Positions 44,199 to 53,852 of a stretch of DNA of 64,000 nt are shown here, piece after piece. The position numbers and the translations under genes are program-made. Within the stretch, counting starts at the first letter, position 1. The number at the start of each line of letters is the position of its first letter. The notes beneath the pieces were generated by a model. That model did not search any database, was not told where the DNA came from, and was given only the letters and a program-made list of their open reading frames with translations. Source of the DNA: Advenella kashmirensis W13003 (GTDB taxonomy: Bacteria > Pseudomonadota > Gammaproteobacteria > Burkholderiales > Burkholderiaceae_B); NCBI RefSeq assembly GCF_000506985.1, contig NZ_KI650979.1, forward strand, positions 682,001 to 746,000, in the 5' to 3' direction.

Positions 44199-46502
44199 TC
44201 AGGCGGCAAAGCGACGCAGCCGCAAGGCATTAGTCACGACAAACACGCTGGACAAGGCCATGGCGCCTGCCGCAAAGATCGGCGACAGCAGCACGCCATT
44301 GAACGGAAACAACACCCCTGCCGCAACCGGAATCAAGGCGGCATTGTAAGCAAACGCCCAGAACAGGTTCTGCCGGATATTGCGCATGGTGGCCCGTGAT
44401 AACGCAATGGCACGCGACACATTGGCCAGGTCGCCGGACATCAGCACGACGTCAGCAGACTCCATCGCGATATCGGTTCCCGATCCGATGGCGATACCCA
44501 CATCGGCGACGGCCAGAGCCGGCGCATCGTTGATACCGTCTCCCACAAAAGCCACCGGACCATGGGTTTTCTGCAGTTGCCTGACGGTATCTGCCTTGGC
44601 ATTCGGCATGACCTCGGCCACCACCTCGTCAATCTTCAGCTCACGGGCCAGGGCCTGTGCCGTACGCTGATTGTCGCCGCTGACCATGACCACTTTCAGG
44701 CCTTGTTGATGCAGAGCAGCGATTGCATCGGGCGTGGTATCACGAACGCGGTCGGCCACCGTAACCAGCGCGGCAAGTTCGCCATCAATCGCCACATATA
44801 ACGGTGTTTTTCCTTCGTCGGCCAGCCGGGTGGCCAGCGACGCAAACACGTCCGTATCCAGATTCTGCTGCTGCATCAGACGGTCCGAACCGATCAGGAT
44901 GTTTCGCTGATTCACCTGCGCCTTCAGGCCCAGGCCGGTGAGAGACTCAAATGCCTCCGCAGGCGCCAGGGTCAGGCCCTCTTGCTGGGCAGCCGACACG
45001 ATGGCACGCGCTATCGGGTGTTCCGAACGGCTTTCGGCGGACGCCACCAGCGCCAGCACATCTTTGCGCTCGAAGCCCTGCGCCACTGTCAAATCAAACA
45101 GTTCAGGATAGCCGCGGGTCAGCGTACCGGTTTTATCCACTGCCACAACGCGAACATCCATTAAGGTCTGCAAGGCTTCTCCCTGGCGAAACAGAATACC
45201 CAATTGCGCGGCGCGGCCGGTACCCACCATAATCGAGGTCGGGGTTGCCAAACCCATCGCGCAAGGGCAGGCGATGATCAGCACGGCAACGGCATTGACC
45301 AGTGCAAATCCCAGAGCCGGTTGCGGACCGAACACCATCCATATCACGAATGTAATGACCGCAATCAGCATGACAACCGGCACGAACCACATGGTGATGC
45401 GATCGACCATGGTCTGGATGGGCAGTTTTGCACCCTGGGCCTGCTCAACCATGCGGATAATCTGCGACAGCACCGTATCGGCGCCGACCCCCGTCGCCTG
45501 CAGCGTAAGCAGGCCATTCTGGTTCACGGTACCGGCCACGACAGAAGCACCCGGCATTTTTTCCACCGGCATGGGTTCACCACTGATCATTGATTCATCG
45601 ACAAAGCTGCTGCCTTCCGTGACCTCTCCATCCACAGGGATACGCTCGCCAGGACGCAACTCGATCATATCGCCTACGATCACGTCTTCAATGGCGACTT
45701 CGACAATTTGGCCATCACGTCTTACCCGGGCAGTCTTGGCCCGCAAGCCCGCCAGCCGGCTGATTGCCTCGGAGGTATTGCCCTTGGCCCGCGCTTCAAG
45801 ATAACGCCCCAGCAGCACCAGGGCCACAATGACAGCCGCCGCTTCGTAGTACACATTCACCGTGCCCGCAGGCAGCCAGTGAGGCGCAAACGTCGCGACC
45901 AGCGAATAAAGGTAAGCTGCCGTCGTGCCGACCGCCACCAGTGAGTTCATGTCCGGCGTCAGGCGAATCAGGGCGGGAATGCCTTTGACAAAAAACCGGC
46001 GCCCCGGTCCCGCGAGGACTGCGGTTGTCAGCACAAACTGGATATACCAGCTGGTTTGCATTCCGATCGTCTGCGCAATGAGATGATGAAAGGCCGGTAC
46101 GACGTGCGAGCCCATTTCCAGAATGAAGACAGGCAGCGCCAGGATCGCGGCCAGCAGTAGATCGCGTTTGAGCGTCTGGCGCTCAGCGTCGCGTCTGATA
46201 GTGTCGGCATTGCTGCTTTGTTGCGGATTGCTGACCAGCTGCGCCTCGTAACCGGCATGCTCGACCGCGCGTGTCAGCAAGGCCGTATCCATTGTCATCG
46301 GCGCGCGCACCTGGGCGCGTTCGGTCGCCAGATTCACACTGGCCGACTGCACCCCGTCTACCGAGGCCAGCGCCTTCTCAACGTGTCGCACACACGAGGC
46401 GCAGGTCATGCCGGCGACCGACAGCTCGATCAGGCCTTCCTGGCCCTGTACGCCAGCCTGCGTCGCCTCAATTTGCTTGCGAGAGATGGTATTGGTATTC
46501 AT
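44199..46502 (-). CDS. copA: Copper-exporting P1B-type ATPase
   Basis: 767 residues. One HMA domain with GMTCASC (Cys34, Cys37), the membrane CPC motif in [17 protein letters not shown], the phosphorylation motif DKTGTLT, the P1B SEHP motif ([12 protein letters not shown]) and the hinge [11 protein letters not shown]. Exports Cu+ from the cytoplasm. First gene of copA-cueR, behind a MerR-type promoter. Complete and normal in length. Confidence 0.95.
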   Translation of the reverse strand: MNTNTISRKQIEATQAGVQGQEGLIELSVAGMTCASCVRHVEKALASVDGVQSASVNLATERAQVRAPMTMDTALLTRAVEHAGYEAQLVSNPQQSSNADTIRRDAERQTLKRDLLLAAILALPVFILEMGSHVVPAFHHLIAQTIGMQTSWYIQFVLTTAVLAGPGRRFFVKGIPALIRLTPDMNSLVAVGTTAAYLYSLVATFAPHWLPAGTVNVYYEAAAVIVALVLLGRYLEARAKGNTSEAISRLAGLRAKTARVRRDGQIVEVAIEDVIVGDMIELRPGERIPVDGEVTEGSSFVDESMISGEPMPVEKMPGASVVAGTVNQNGLLTLQATGVGADTVLSQIIRMVEQAQGAKLPIQTMVDRITMWFVPVVMLIAVITFVIWMVFGPQPALGFALVNAVAVLIIACPCAMGLATPTSIMVGTGRAAQLGILFRQGEALQTLMDVRVVAVDKTGTLTRGYPELFDLTVAQGFERKDVLALVASAESRSEHPIARAIVSAAQQEGLTLAPAEAFESLTGLGLKAQVNQRNILIGSDRLMQQQNLDTDVFASLATRLADEGKTPLYVAIDGELAALVTVADRVRDTTPDAIAALHQQGLKVVMVSGDNQRTAQALARELKIDEVVAEVMPNAKADTVRQLQKTHGPVAFVGDGINDAPALAVADVGIAIGSGTDIAMESADVVLMSGDLANVSRAIALSRATMRNIRQNLFWAFAYNAALIPVAAGVLFPFNGVLLSPIFAAGAMALSSVFVVTNALRLRRFAA

Positions 46503-46579
46503 GTCTATGCCCTTTCGAAGAAAACCGCCGGCAGCCTCGATTGGATCGATAATCGCTGTCGTTACGGTGCATTTTCTTC

Positions 46580-46610
46580 ACTATAAAGCTTACCATGATG
46601 GGAAGGTCAA
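46580..46610 (-). promoter_or_regulatory. copA promoter with CueR operator (19-bp spacer)
   Basis: On the minus strand -35 TTGACC (46610-46605) and -10 TATAGT (46585-46580) are separated by 19 bases, the over-long spacing used by MerR-family activators. The spacer dyad ACCTTCC...GGTAAGCT matches CueR sites. It lies 78 bases ahead of the copA ATG. Confidence 0.8.
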
Positions 46611-46808
46611 GTGGCAGATGCGCCTGTGCGCGATAAGGCCTTAAGGTCAAATCAGGGTCGGGGCCACGGCCAAAGTCAAGGCCACTCAGCCAAGTGAATC
46701 GAACCGTCGGCGAAGGTTTATCGCTCCCGTCTGGCGCCCTATCTGCAATGTAGGTACACTGACGCCTTCCACCCCGCCTTTCACTCTATTTAAGGAGCTC
46801 CACCCGCC
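46611..46808. other. Non-coding stretch between the copA promoter and the thioesterase gene
   Basis: Must hold the rightward promoter of the thioesterase gene. The only clear element is AAGGAGCTCC, its ribosome-binding site. No other gene or strong repeat is seen. Confidence 0.4.
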
Positions 46809-47303
46809 ATGGATCTGCCCAATCATCAACTTACCATGACCGTCCTGATGACACCGGACATGGCCAACTTTTCCGGCAATGTGCACGGCGGCACGATCCT
46901 GAAGCTGCTTGATCAGGTGGCCTACGCCTGTGCCAGTCGCTATGCCGGTCGCTACGTGGTAACACTGTCGGTCGATCAGGTCATGTTCCGCCAACCCATT
47001 CATGTTGGCGAACTGGTCACTTTCCTGGCTTCGGTGAACTACACCGGCAATACGTCCATGGAAATCGGTATCAAAGTCGTGACCGAGAACATTCGCAGCA
47101 AGCAAATCCGCCATGCCAACAGCTGTTTTTTCACCATGGTCGCGGTCGATGACAATGGGCAAACAGTTCAGGTGCCTCCTTTGAAACCGGAAAACGACCT
47201 GGAGCATTGTCGCTATGAAGCGGCAAAAATGCGTCGTTCCCTGCGACGGGAACTGGAAGTTCGCTACGGGGCAATCCGCGACACGGCCGGCTCTCAAGAG
47301 TAA
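46809..47303 (+). CDS. Acyl-CoA thioesterase (YciA/YkhA-type hotdog)
   Basis: 164 residues of the single-hotdog acyl-CoA thioesterase family. The active-site stretch NFSGNVHGGTILKLLDQVAYACA and the following strand YVVTLSVDQVMFRQPIHVGELV are typical; the Asp and Asn/His region of the helix is intact. Hydrolyses acyl-CoA, chain preference unknown. A strong AAGGAG site lies 13 bases before the ATG. Confidence 0.9.
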   Translation: MDLPNHQLTMTVLMTPDMANFSGNVHGGTILKLLDQVAYACASRYAGRYVVTLSVDQVMFRQPIHVGELVTFLASVNYTGNTSMEIGIKVVTENIRSKQIRHANSCFFTMVAVDDNGQTVQVPPLKPENDLEHCRYEAAKMRRSLRRELEVRYGAIRDTAGSQE

Positions 47304-47725
47304 TTACCAAATATATCAATCATTTAGCTTGACATGCTAACAAAATACTGTTAGCATTCAGTACTGCTGTTACTTCGCGCTTGATCAACAAGTGGCGCTA
47401 TCCAGTGACGAATACCAGGTTAATACTGATCCTGGACCATTATTCTTATTAAATTTGCGGATCCTCACGACACCGCAATTCGAGACAGCACTCCATAACC
47501 CTATCATCATAGTCATAACGGCTGTGTACGTGCGATTGCATGCGCCCTTTACGGTGGCATGCGTACATGTTTAACAATTTGATGCGCCTGTATTTCTCTA
47601 CTTACAACGATGGCCGGCGTCATCATGATTCTGCAATAAATATCGGCTACGCTATGCATAGCTGAACCGGATTGACTCCGGCGCAGAAAACCAACAACAA
47701 TAACCTCATAATAAAGGAACTTACG
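47304..47725. other. Long leader region ahead of the 51-residue small gene
   Basis: Over 400 bases without a convincing gene. It opens with the palindromic promoter at 47329-47357. The rest would be a long 5'UTR, with a possible hairpin (GCATGCGCC/GGTGGCATGC, about 47538-47562). Confidence 0.45.
47329..47357 (+). promoter_or_regulatory. Sigma70-like promoter overlapped by a 24-bp palindrome
   Basis: TTGACA (47329-47334) and TAGCAT (47352-47357) are 17 bases apart. Between and across them ATGCTAACA and TGTTAGCAT form a perfect nine-base inverted repeat with a six-base centre. This is the layout of a repressor operator (TetR/XRE-like) blocking RNA polymerase. Confidence 0.6.
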
Positions 47726-47881
47726 ATGAAATTACTGACACGTTTCCGCCAGGAATTTGGCACTCAGAATAAAAATAACACCCAACAGCATCCTGCTGTG
47801 AATGTACCGGTCAAACCCACCGGGTTTAAATTGGGCATGGCCATGAACCAGCCTCAATTTCGCATGCATTCTGAAAAATAA
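47726..47881 (+). CDS. Small protein of 51 residues, function unknown
   Basis: ATG with AAAGGAAC eight bases upstream. The protein begins MKLLTRFRQEFGTQNKNN, is basic and Asn/Gln-rich, and ends QPQFRMHSEK. No membrane segment or signal is evident. Support comes from the ribosome-binding site, the regulated promoter upstream and the strong terminator 50 bases downstream. Not recognised as any family; it may be lineage-specific. Confidence 0.55.
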   Translation: MKLLTRFRQEFGTQNKNNTQQHPAVNVPVKPTGFKLGMAMNQPQFRMHSEK

Positions 47882-47930
47882 TCTTTCTATTTAGCCGCCA
47901 TTCTGTTCACGACGAATGGCAAACAACAAG

Positions 47931-47972
47931 AAGCCCGCCGTACCGGAACCGAATCCGGCGGCGGGCTTTTTT
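47931..47972 (+). terminator. Rho-independent terminator after the small gene
   Basis: Arms AAGCCCGCCG and CGGCGGGCTT (ten bases, perfect) followed by TTTT. It also lies 30 bases past the OmpA-gene stop on the other strand and may serve both, although the T-run is better rightward. Confidence 0.85.
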
Positions 47973-48001
47973 ATCAGCAAATCTGTATTGAATGGGAGTG
48001 C

Positions 48002-48640
48002 TTACTTGACCGCGTACAGATACAGTTCCACCCGACGGTTCTGGGCGCGACCGGCTTCCGTTGCATTGTCGGCGATCGGATCGTTGGGACCACGGCCTTC
48101 GATGCTCATCCGGCTGGCATTGACGCCTTTGCCACCGAGATAGTTCACGACGCTTTGCGCACGGTTAACTGACAGTTGCTGATTGAATGCCATTTTGCCC
48201 GTGCTGTCGGTATGACCCACTGATTTGAGACGCAGTTGCTGGCTCTCGTTCATGGATTGCGCCAGGGCATCCAGGACAGGGAACAACGCCGGTTTCAGAT
48301 CATATTTCGCCGTGTCGAACGTGGCGCCTTCAGGAATATTTACCTTCAAACTGCCATCGGGCATCTTGGTGGTGGAAATACCCAGCTCTTTGCCGCCGGC
48401 ATCATTCACACGACCCACGATACGGTCCCAGTTATAGCCGACAATCGCGCCGCCAATTGCACCAATCCCGGCGCCGATTCCAGCGCTTTTGGATGAATCA
48501 CCAATCAATGCGCCCAGGCCTGCCCCCAACGCAGCACCGACGCCGGTGCCTGCCGCCGTATTGCCACCTTGCGTTGCACATCCCGCCAGCAAAGCGCCGG
48601 TCACCAGCACAGCCGCAATTCGAGTTTGACGAATAATCAT
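48002..48640 (-). CDS. OmpA-family outer-membrane lipoprotein
   Basis: 212 residues: lipoprotein signal with lipobox LLAGC (Cys21), a glycine-zipper segment (GVGAALGAGLGALIG and GIGAGIGAIGGAIVG, about 32-66), then the OmpA peptidoglycan-binding domain (SVGHTDSTGKMAFNQQLSVNRAQSVVNYL in outline, ending NRRVELYL). Resembles YiaD-type proteins. The ATG at 48640 follows AAGGAG; the longer frame is not needed. Confidence 0.92.
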   Translation of the reverse strand: MIIRQTRIAAVLVTGALLAGCATQGGNTAAGTGVGAALGAGLGALIGDSSKSAGIGAGIGAIGGAIVGYNWDRIVGRVNDAGGKELGISTTKMPDGSLKVNIPEGATFDTAKYDLKPALFPVLDALAQSMNESQQLRLKSVGHTDSTGKMAFNQQLSVNRAQSVVNYLGGKGVNASRMSIEGRGPNDPIADNATEAGRAQNRRVELYLYAVK

Positions 48641-48839
48641 TGACTTCTCCTTATTGGATTTGTTTGCACTACTACAGAATCTGAACAACGGGTTGAAAAA
48701 ACAGCCACTTCAGATACAGCGCCCGTCATACTCAGCGCAGTGTCAGGCAGGATCGGTAATGGATCTGCGAGCAATGCCGCCGGGAGACAGGTGCTGATGG
48801 TGTCAATACAATAACCGAGCCTTCGCCAAAGCGCAAGCA

Positions 48840-49658
48840 TCATCCGGCATTCGATCCCTCGACATTCGCCGCCCCGTGCAGGAGCATGACCAGCTTGCAA
48901 TCATGTTGAGTCGCCAGCCGAAAGGTGATCTGTTCGAACTCGCGATAGCCCAGTTGGGGATGATTAAAGGCGCGCAAGCCGCCCTCGCGCTCAACCACCA
49001 CCTGCCGGGACCACCAGTGCCGGAACACCGGACTGCCCGTCAGCAATTCATCAATCAAGGTAGTGGTGTCGGCGTCATCCAGGTAGACCCCGATATCGGC
49101 CCGAAACTCGGCCACAACCCGGTTGGCCCGGGTTTCCCAATCCACCACAATGGCAGGCGCCTGCGCGTCCAGAAAAATAAAGCGCAGCAGGTTCGGTTGC
49201 GCCTGGCCGCCCATCCAGCCGGCGAAAACCTGATCCAGCGCGGCGTTAAATGCCAGCACATTCCAGTGCCGGTCCAGGATATAGGCGGGTACATTGATGC
49301 TGTCCACACAGCTTTGCAGGGAGACAGTCGGCGCCGGGACGGCCGTTCCGTTGTGCTCTGGGTCGCTCAGATCGGCCAGTTCAAACAGGTAGGCGCGTTC
49401 GGCCCGGGTCATCTGCAGAACGGTTGCCAGACGCGCCCAGACCGCAGCAGACACCGACACGTCCCGCCCCTGTTCGATCCAGGTGTACCAGGTGACACTG
49501 ATATCGCATAATTGGGCGACTTCCTCGCGCCGCAGGCCAGGTGTGCGGCGCCGCTGTCCGCCGGCAATGCCGGCCTGCTGAGGCGTCACCCGATCACGGG
49601 CACTGCGCACGAATGCGCCCAATGCCTGCTTGCGAAGTGCCCCGTGCTTGTCGGCCAT
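48840..49658 (-). CDS. XRE-family regulator with MmyB-like C-terminal domain
   Basis: 272 residues. The N-terminal helix-turn-helix has RRRTPGLRREEVAQLCDISVTWYTWIEQGRDVSVS in outline, followed by the MmyB-like ligand domain (YILDRHWNVLAFNAALDQVF). This group commonly represses an adjacent dehydrogenase or transporter; no such gene is adjacent here. Sits 35 bases past the start side of metH's stop, same strand. Target unknown. Confidence 0.87.
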   Translation of the reverse strand: MADKHGALRKQALGAFVRSARDRVTPQQAGIAGGQRRRTPGLRREEVAQLCDISVTWYTWIEQGRDVSVSAAVWARLATVLQMTRAERAYLFELADLSDPEHNGTAVPAPTVSLQSCVDSINVPAYILDRHWNVLAFNAALDQVFAGWMGGQAQPNLLRFIFLDAQAPAIVVDWETRANRVVAEFRADIGVYLDDADTTTLIDELLTGSPVFRHWWSRQVVVEREGGLRAFNHPQLGYREFEQITFRLATQHDCKLVMLLHGAANVEGSNAG

Positions 49659-49693
49659 GCCACCCTTACTCCGTCAGTTGGTTACCGCCTATT

Positions 49694-52600
49694 CTACCCC
49701 AGCACGCTGGTCAGGGAACGACGCACGTCTTCTTCCGGCAGGCCGCTGCGTTCAATGTAGTCCTGCAACTGGTCCTGACCGATGGTCCCGACATTGAAAT
49801 AGCTTGAGTCGGGATGGCTCAGGTAAAAGCCCGAGACGCTGGACGCCGGATACATGGCCATGCCTTCTGTCAATTGCATGCCGATGTCTTCGGTTTGCAG
49901 GACCTCGAACATATCAATTTTGACACGATGCTCGGGGCAGGCCGGATAGCCTGGCGCCGGCCGGATGCCCTGATATTGCTCGGCAATGAGCGCTTCGTTA
50001 TCCAGCGATTCATTATCGACATATCCCCACAAATCACGACGCACCCGGGCGTGCATGCATTCGGCAAAACCTTCGGCAAAACGGTCGGCCAGCGCCTTGA
50101 GCAGAATGGACGAATAATCATCCAGTTCGGCTTCGAACTGCTTCTCGTATTTTTCAATGCCAATGCCGCCAGTCACCGCAAACAGCCCGATGTAGTCTTT
50201 GATTCCGGTCTCTTTCGGCGCGATGTAGTCGGCCAGACATTTATTGGCCACGCCTTCACGCTTGGCATTCTGCTGACGCAAGTTGCGCCAGGTAAACAGG
50301 ACTTCTTCGCGCGACTCATCGGTGTAGATTTCAATGTCTTCGTGATTGACCGAGTTGGCAGGATAGAATGCGATCACGCCACCGGCCTGAAGCCAGCGTT
50401 GCTCGACCACTTTTTTAAGCATGGCCTGCGCATCCTCGAACAGTTTGCGCGCCTGCTCGCCCACCACCTTATCGTCCAGAATTTTGGGGTACTGCCCAAA
50501 CAGGCTCCAGGTCTGGAAAAACGGCGTCCAGTCGATAAACGGCACGATTTCAGCCAGATCGAAATTCTTGAATTCCCGGCGTCCCAGAAACTTGGGCCGG
50601 GGTGGCGTGTAGTTGGCCCAGTCAATTTGCGGGGCAGCCTTGCGGGCGTCTTCAAGCGGGATGATGGGCGTGGCCTTGCGGTTGGCGTGGCGCTCACGCA
50701 CCTGCGCATACTCTTCACGGACCTGCGCCAGATAGGTTTCCACCTGATCGGACACCAGATTGGTTGCCACGCCTACTGAACGGCTGGCGTCCGGCACGTA
50801 AATAACCGGTCCATCGTAGTGCGGTGCAATCTTGACTGCCGTGTGAACGCGGCTGGTTGTTGCGCCACCAATCAGCAGCGGGATTTTATTCTCCCGGAAA
50901 TACGGGTCGCGCTGCATCTCCGAGGCCACATACGCCATCTCTTCCAGGCTTGGCGTAATCAGCCCGGACAGTCCGACGATATCGGCCTTTTCCTCTTTGG
51001 CTTTGGCCAAGATCTGCGCGCAAGGGACCATGACACCCATATTGACAACTTCAAAGTTATTACATTGCAAAACCACGGTCACGATATTTTTTCCGATATC
51101 GTGCACGTCGCCCTTGACCGTCGCAATCACAACCTTGCCCTTGGCGCGCACATCGCCCCCGGCGGCTTCGATCTGTCGCTTTTCCTCTTCAATAAACGGA
51201 ATCAGATGCGCCACGGCATGCTTCATGACGCGTGCCGATTTGACCACCTGAGGCAGGAACATTTTGCCGGCGCCAAACAGATCACCCACGACGTTCATAC
51301 CATCCATGAGCGGCCCTTCGATGACCTCAATGGGACGCCCGCCCCGGTCGGCAATCTTCTGCCGGACCTCTTCGGTGTCCTCGACGATAAACTGTGTGAT
51401 GCCGTGGACCAGCGCGTGCGACAGCCGCTTTTCCACCTCCTGTTCACGCCAGGTCAGGTCTTCTTCTTTCTTGGTGCCGCTGCCCTTGACCGAGTCGGCA
51501 TATTCCACCAGACGCTCGGTCGGCGTGCGCTCATCTGTTGGATCTGTCTTGCCAAGCGGGGGCTGCCGGTCCAGGATCACATCCTCGACCAGATCACGCG
51601 TTTTCGGATCCAGATCGGCATAGACGCCCAACTGACCGGCATTGACGATGCCCATGGTCATGCCTTCCTGGATGGCGTAGTACAGGAACACCGTATGGAT
51701 GGCCTCGCGCATGGCTTCGTTGCCACGGAACGAGAAGCTCACATTCGAGACGCCGCCGGAAATACGCGCGTACGGCAGATTGTCATGAATCCAGCGCGTG
51801 CCCTCGATAAAGTCCACGGCATAATGGTTGTGTTCGTCGATCCCGGTCGCCACCGCGAACACATTGGGATCGAAAATAATATCTTCCGGCGGAAAATCCA
51901 GTTCATCCACCAGCAAATGATAGGCCTTGCCGCAAATATCCTTGCGACGCTGCAGCGTATCGGCCTGGCCTTCTTCGTCAAACGCCATCACAACCACGGC
52001 GGCACCATACTTGCGGCACAGGCGTGCATGCGCGAGAAACGGCTCCACGCCCTCCTTCATGGAAATGGAATTGACCACGGGCTTGCCTTGCACGCACTTG
52101 AGCCCCTCTTCGATGACTTCCCATTTGGAACTGTCGATCATGATGGGCACGCGGGCAATATCCGGTTCCGAGGCGATCAGATTCAGAAAGCGACGCATAT
52201 TCACTTTCGAATCGAGCATCGCTTCGTCCATATTGATGTCGATAATCTGCGCGCCGTTTTCCACCTGCTGGCGCGCCACGGTCAGCGCCTCATCGAATTT
52301 TTCTTCGCGGATCAGGCGCAGGAACATCTTGCTGCCGGTGACGTTGGTTCTTTCGCCCACGTTTACAAACAGCGACTCATCGTCAATATTGAGCGCTTCC
52401 AGACCGGACAGACGGGTTTTGACCGGCACATCGGGAACCTCGCGTGCAGGCAGTTGCCGGACTTTCTGCACAATCGCGGCGATATGTTCGGGTGTGGTTC
52501 CGCAACAGCCGCCCACCATGTTCACAAAGCCGGCTTTCGCGAATTCTTCGAGCAACGCTGACGTATCGTCGGGCGTTTCATCGAACCCGGTATCGCTCAT

Positions 52601-53470
52601 GGGATTGGGCAGCCCCGCATTGGGGTAGACACAAAGCCAGGTATCGCAAATTTTGGACAACTCTGCAATATAGGGTCGCATCAGGGCGGCCCCCAGTGCG
52701 CAGTTCAGGCCGATCGTAACAGGCCGGGCATGCCGCACCGAGTTCCAGAAGGCCTCCACCGTCTGGCCCGACAGAATGCGGCCCGACGCATCGGTGACCG
52801 TTCCGGAGATCATGACCGGCAAGCGAATGCCACGCGTTTCAAAAACGGTTTCGACCGCAAAAATGGCGGCCTTGGCGTTGAGCGTGTCAAAAATGGTTTC
52901 GATCAGAACAATATCAATGCCACCATCCAGCAGCCCGTTGAGCTGCTCTTCATATGCCGCCTGCAATTGTTCAAACGTAACGTTGCGCGCACCGGGGTCG
53001 TTCACATCCGGTGAAATGGACGCCGTCTTTGGCTGAGGCCCCAGGGCGCCTGCCACAAAGCGGGGATGCTCGTCAGTACTGAAGGCATCACAGGCCTTGC
53101 GCGCAAGGCGGGCCGACTCCAGGTTTAATTCATATGCAATACCAGGCAGATCATAATCGCCTTGCGCTACCGACGTTGCGCCGAAGGTATTGGTTTCGAT
53201 CACATCGGCACCGGCCTGCAGATACTGCTCATGTATTTCACTGATGATATCGGGACGCACCAGGGACAGTAGTTCGTTATCGCCCTTGACATCCTGATGA
53301 TGCTCGGCGAATCGCTCACCCCGAAAGTCGGCCTCGGTCAGCTTGTAACGCTGGATCATGGTGCCCATGGCGCCATCCAGCACAAGAATCCGCCCTTTTT
53401 GCAGTTGCTCGACAAACCGGGCACCGGCGGTATAGGACTGGATGGGATAAGGCAACTTGGGATATGACAC
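49694..53470 (-). CDS. metH: Cobalamin-dependent methionine synthase
   Basis: About 1258 residues; transfers methyl from 5-methyltetrahydrofolate to homocysteine through methylcobalamin. Domains in order: homocysteine/Zn domain (GCCGTTPEH near 310), pterin-binding domain, cobalamin domain with DVHDIGKN, and a C-terminal SAM-reactivation domain. The start is taken as GTG at 53470 ([13 protein letters not shown]); the only earlier in-frame start is a TTG at 53506 and no ATG exists upstream of the conserved region. Full family length. Divergent from btuB. Confidence 0.95.
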   Translation of the reverse strand: MSYPKLPYPIQSYTAGARFVEQLQKGRILVLDGAMGTMIQRYKLTEADFRGERFAEHHQDVKGDNELLSLVRPDIISEIHEQYLQAGADVIETNTFGATSVAQGDYDLPGIAYELNLESARLARKACDAFSTDEHPRFVAGALGPQPKTASISPDVNDPGARNVTFEQLQAAYEEQLNGLLDGGIDIVLIETIFDTLNAKAAIFAVETVFETRGIRLPVMISGTVTDASGRILSGQTVEAFWNSVRHARPVTIGLNCALGAALMRPYIAELSKICDTWLCVYPNAGLPNPMSDTGFDETPDDTSALLEEFAKAGFVNMVGGCCGTTPEHIAAIVQKVRQLPAREVPDVPVKTRLSGLEALNIDDESLFVNVGERTNVTGSKMFLRLIREEKFDEALTVARQQVENGAQIIDINMDEAMLDSKVNMRRFLNLIASEPDIARVPIMIDSSKWEVIEEGLKCVQGKPVVNSISMKEGVEPFLAHARLCRKYGAAVVVMAFDEEGQADTLQRRKDICGKAYHLLVDELDFPPEDIIFDPNVFAVATGIDEHNHYAVDFIEGTRWIHDNLPYARISGGVSNVSFSFRGNEAMREAIHTVFLYYAIQEGMTMGIVNAGQLGVYADLDPKTRDLVEDVILDRQPPLGKTDPTDERTPTERLVEYADSVKGSGTKKEEDLTWREQEVEKRLSHALVHGITQFIVEDTEEVRQKIADRGGRPIEVIEGPLMDGMNVVGDLFGAGKMFLPQVVKSARVMKHAVAHLIPFIEEEKRQIEAAGGDVRAKGKVVIATVKGDVHDIGKNIVTVVLQCNNFEVVNMGVMVPCAQILAKAKEEKADIVGLSGLITPSLEEMAYVASEMQRDPYFRENKIPLLIGGATTSRVHTAVKIAPHYDGPVIYVPDASRSVGVATNLVSDQVETYLAQVREEYAQVRERHANRKATPIIPLEDARKAAPQIDWANYTPPRPKFLGRREFKNFDLAEIVPFIDWTPFFQTWSLFGQYPKILDDKVVGEQARKLFEDAQAMLKKVVEQRWLQAGGVIAFYPANSVNHEDIEIYTDESREEVLFTWRNLRQQNAKREGVANKCLADYIAPKETGIKDYIGLFAVTGGIGIEKYEKQFEAELDDYSSILLKALADRFAEGFAECMHARVRRDLWGYVDNESLDNEALIAEQYQGIRPAPGYPACPEHRVKIDMFEVLQTEDIGMQLTEGMAMYPASSVSGFYLSHPDSSYFNVGTIGQDQLQDYIERSGLPEEDVRRSLTSVLG

Positions 53471-53629
53471 GTTCAGGCTCGATCTAAATAGTTGAATGCA
53501 ATGCAAAATTGTAGCGGATTTACAACCCTCTCACCCTCAAACCCCTCTAAAGAGCAGGCAAATGGCGTCATACAGCCGTGAAACGGGCCGGCAACGGTCA
53601 TGATCTGTACCAATCATTTACAATTGCGG

Positions 53630-53800
53630 CTTCAGGGTGCATTCACCATGCCGCGCATGGGGTGAGTGTTAAACGGGAAACAGGACATGTGGCTGCGAGC
53701 AGCCCTGCAACCTGTGCTGCCCCCGCAACGGTAATCAGGCATATGCCTGCAGCCCGACATCGGCCCTGAGCCTGCCGCGGTCTGCCATTGAGCCCGATCG
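53630..53800 (+). promoter_or_regulatory. Cobalamin (adenosylcobalamin) riboswitch before btuB
   Basis: The conserved core is readable: GTTAAACGGGAAACAGG at 53669-53685 and CTGTGCTGCCCCCGCAACGGTAA around 53712-53734 (B12-box region), with closing helix sequence toward 53795. It ends about 50 bases before btuB, and would shut btuB-btuF down when cobalamin is plentiful. It faces only the btuB side. Boundaries are approximate. Confidence 0.9.
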
Positions 53801-53852
53801 CCTTTATTCGAACCTGATGTGCGGGGTCGCGCATCTATTACCGGTACTACCT

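Noticed and set aside
50819-52561. A 580-codon plus-strand open frame inside metH
   Set aside because: Mirror of conserved MetH codons in a high-G+C gene; His/Arg-rich, non-protein-like composition.
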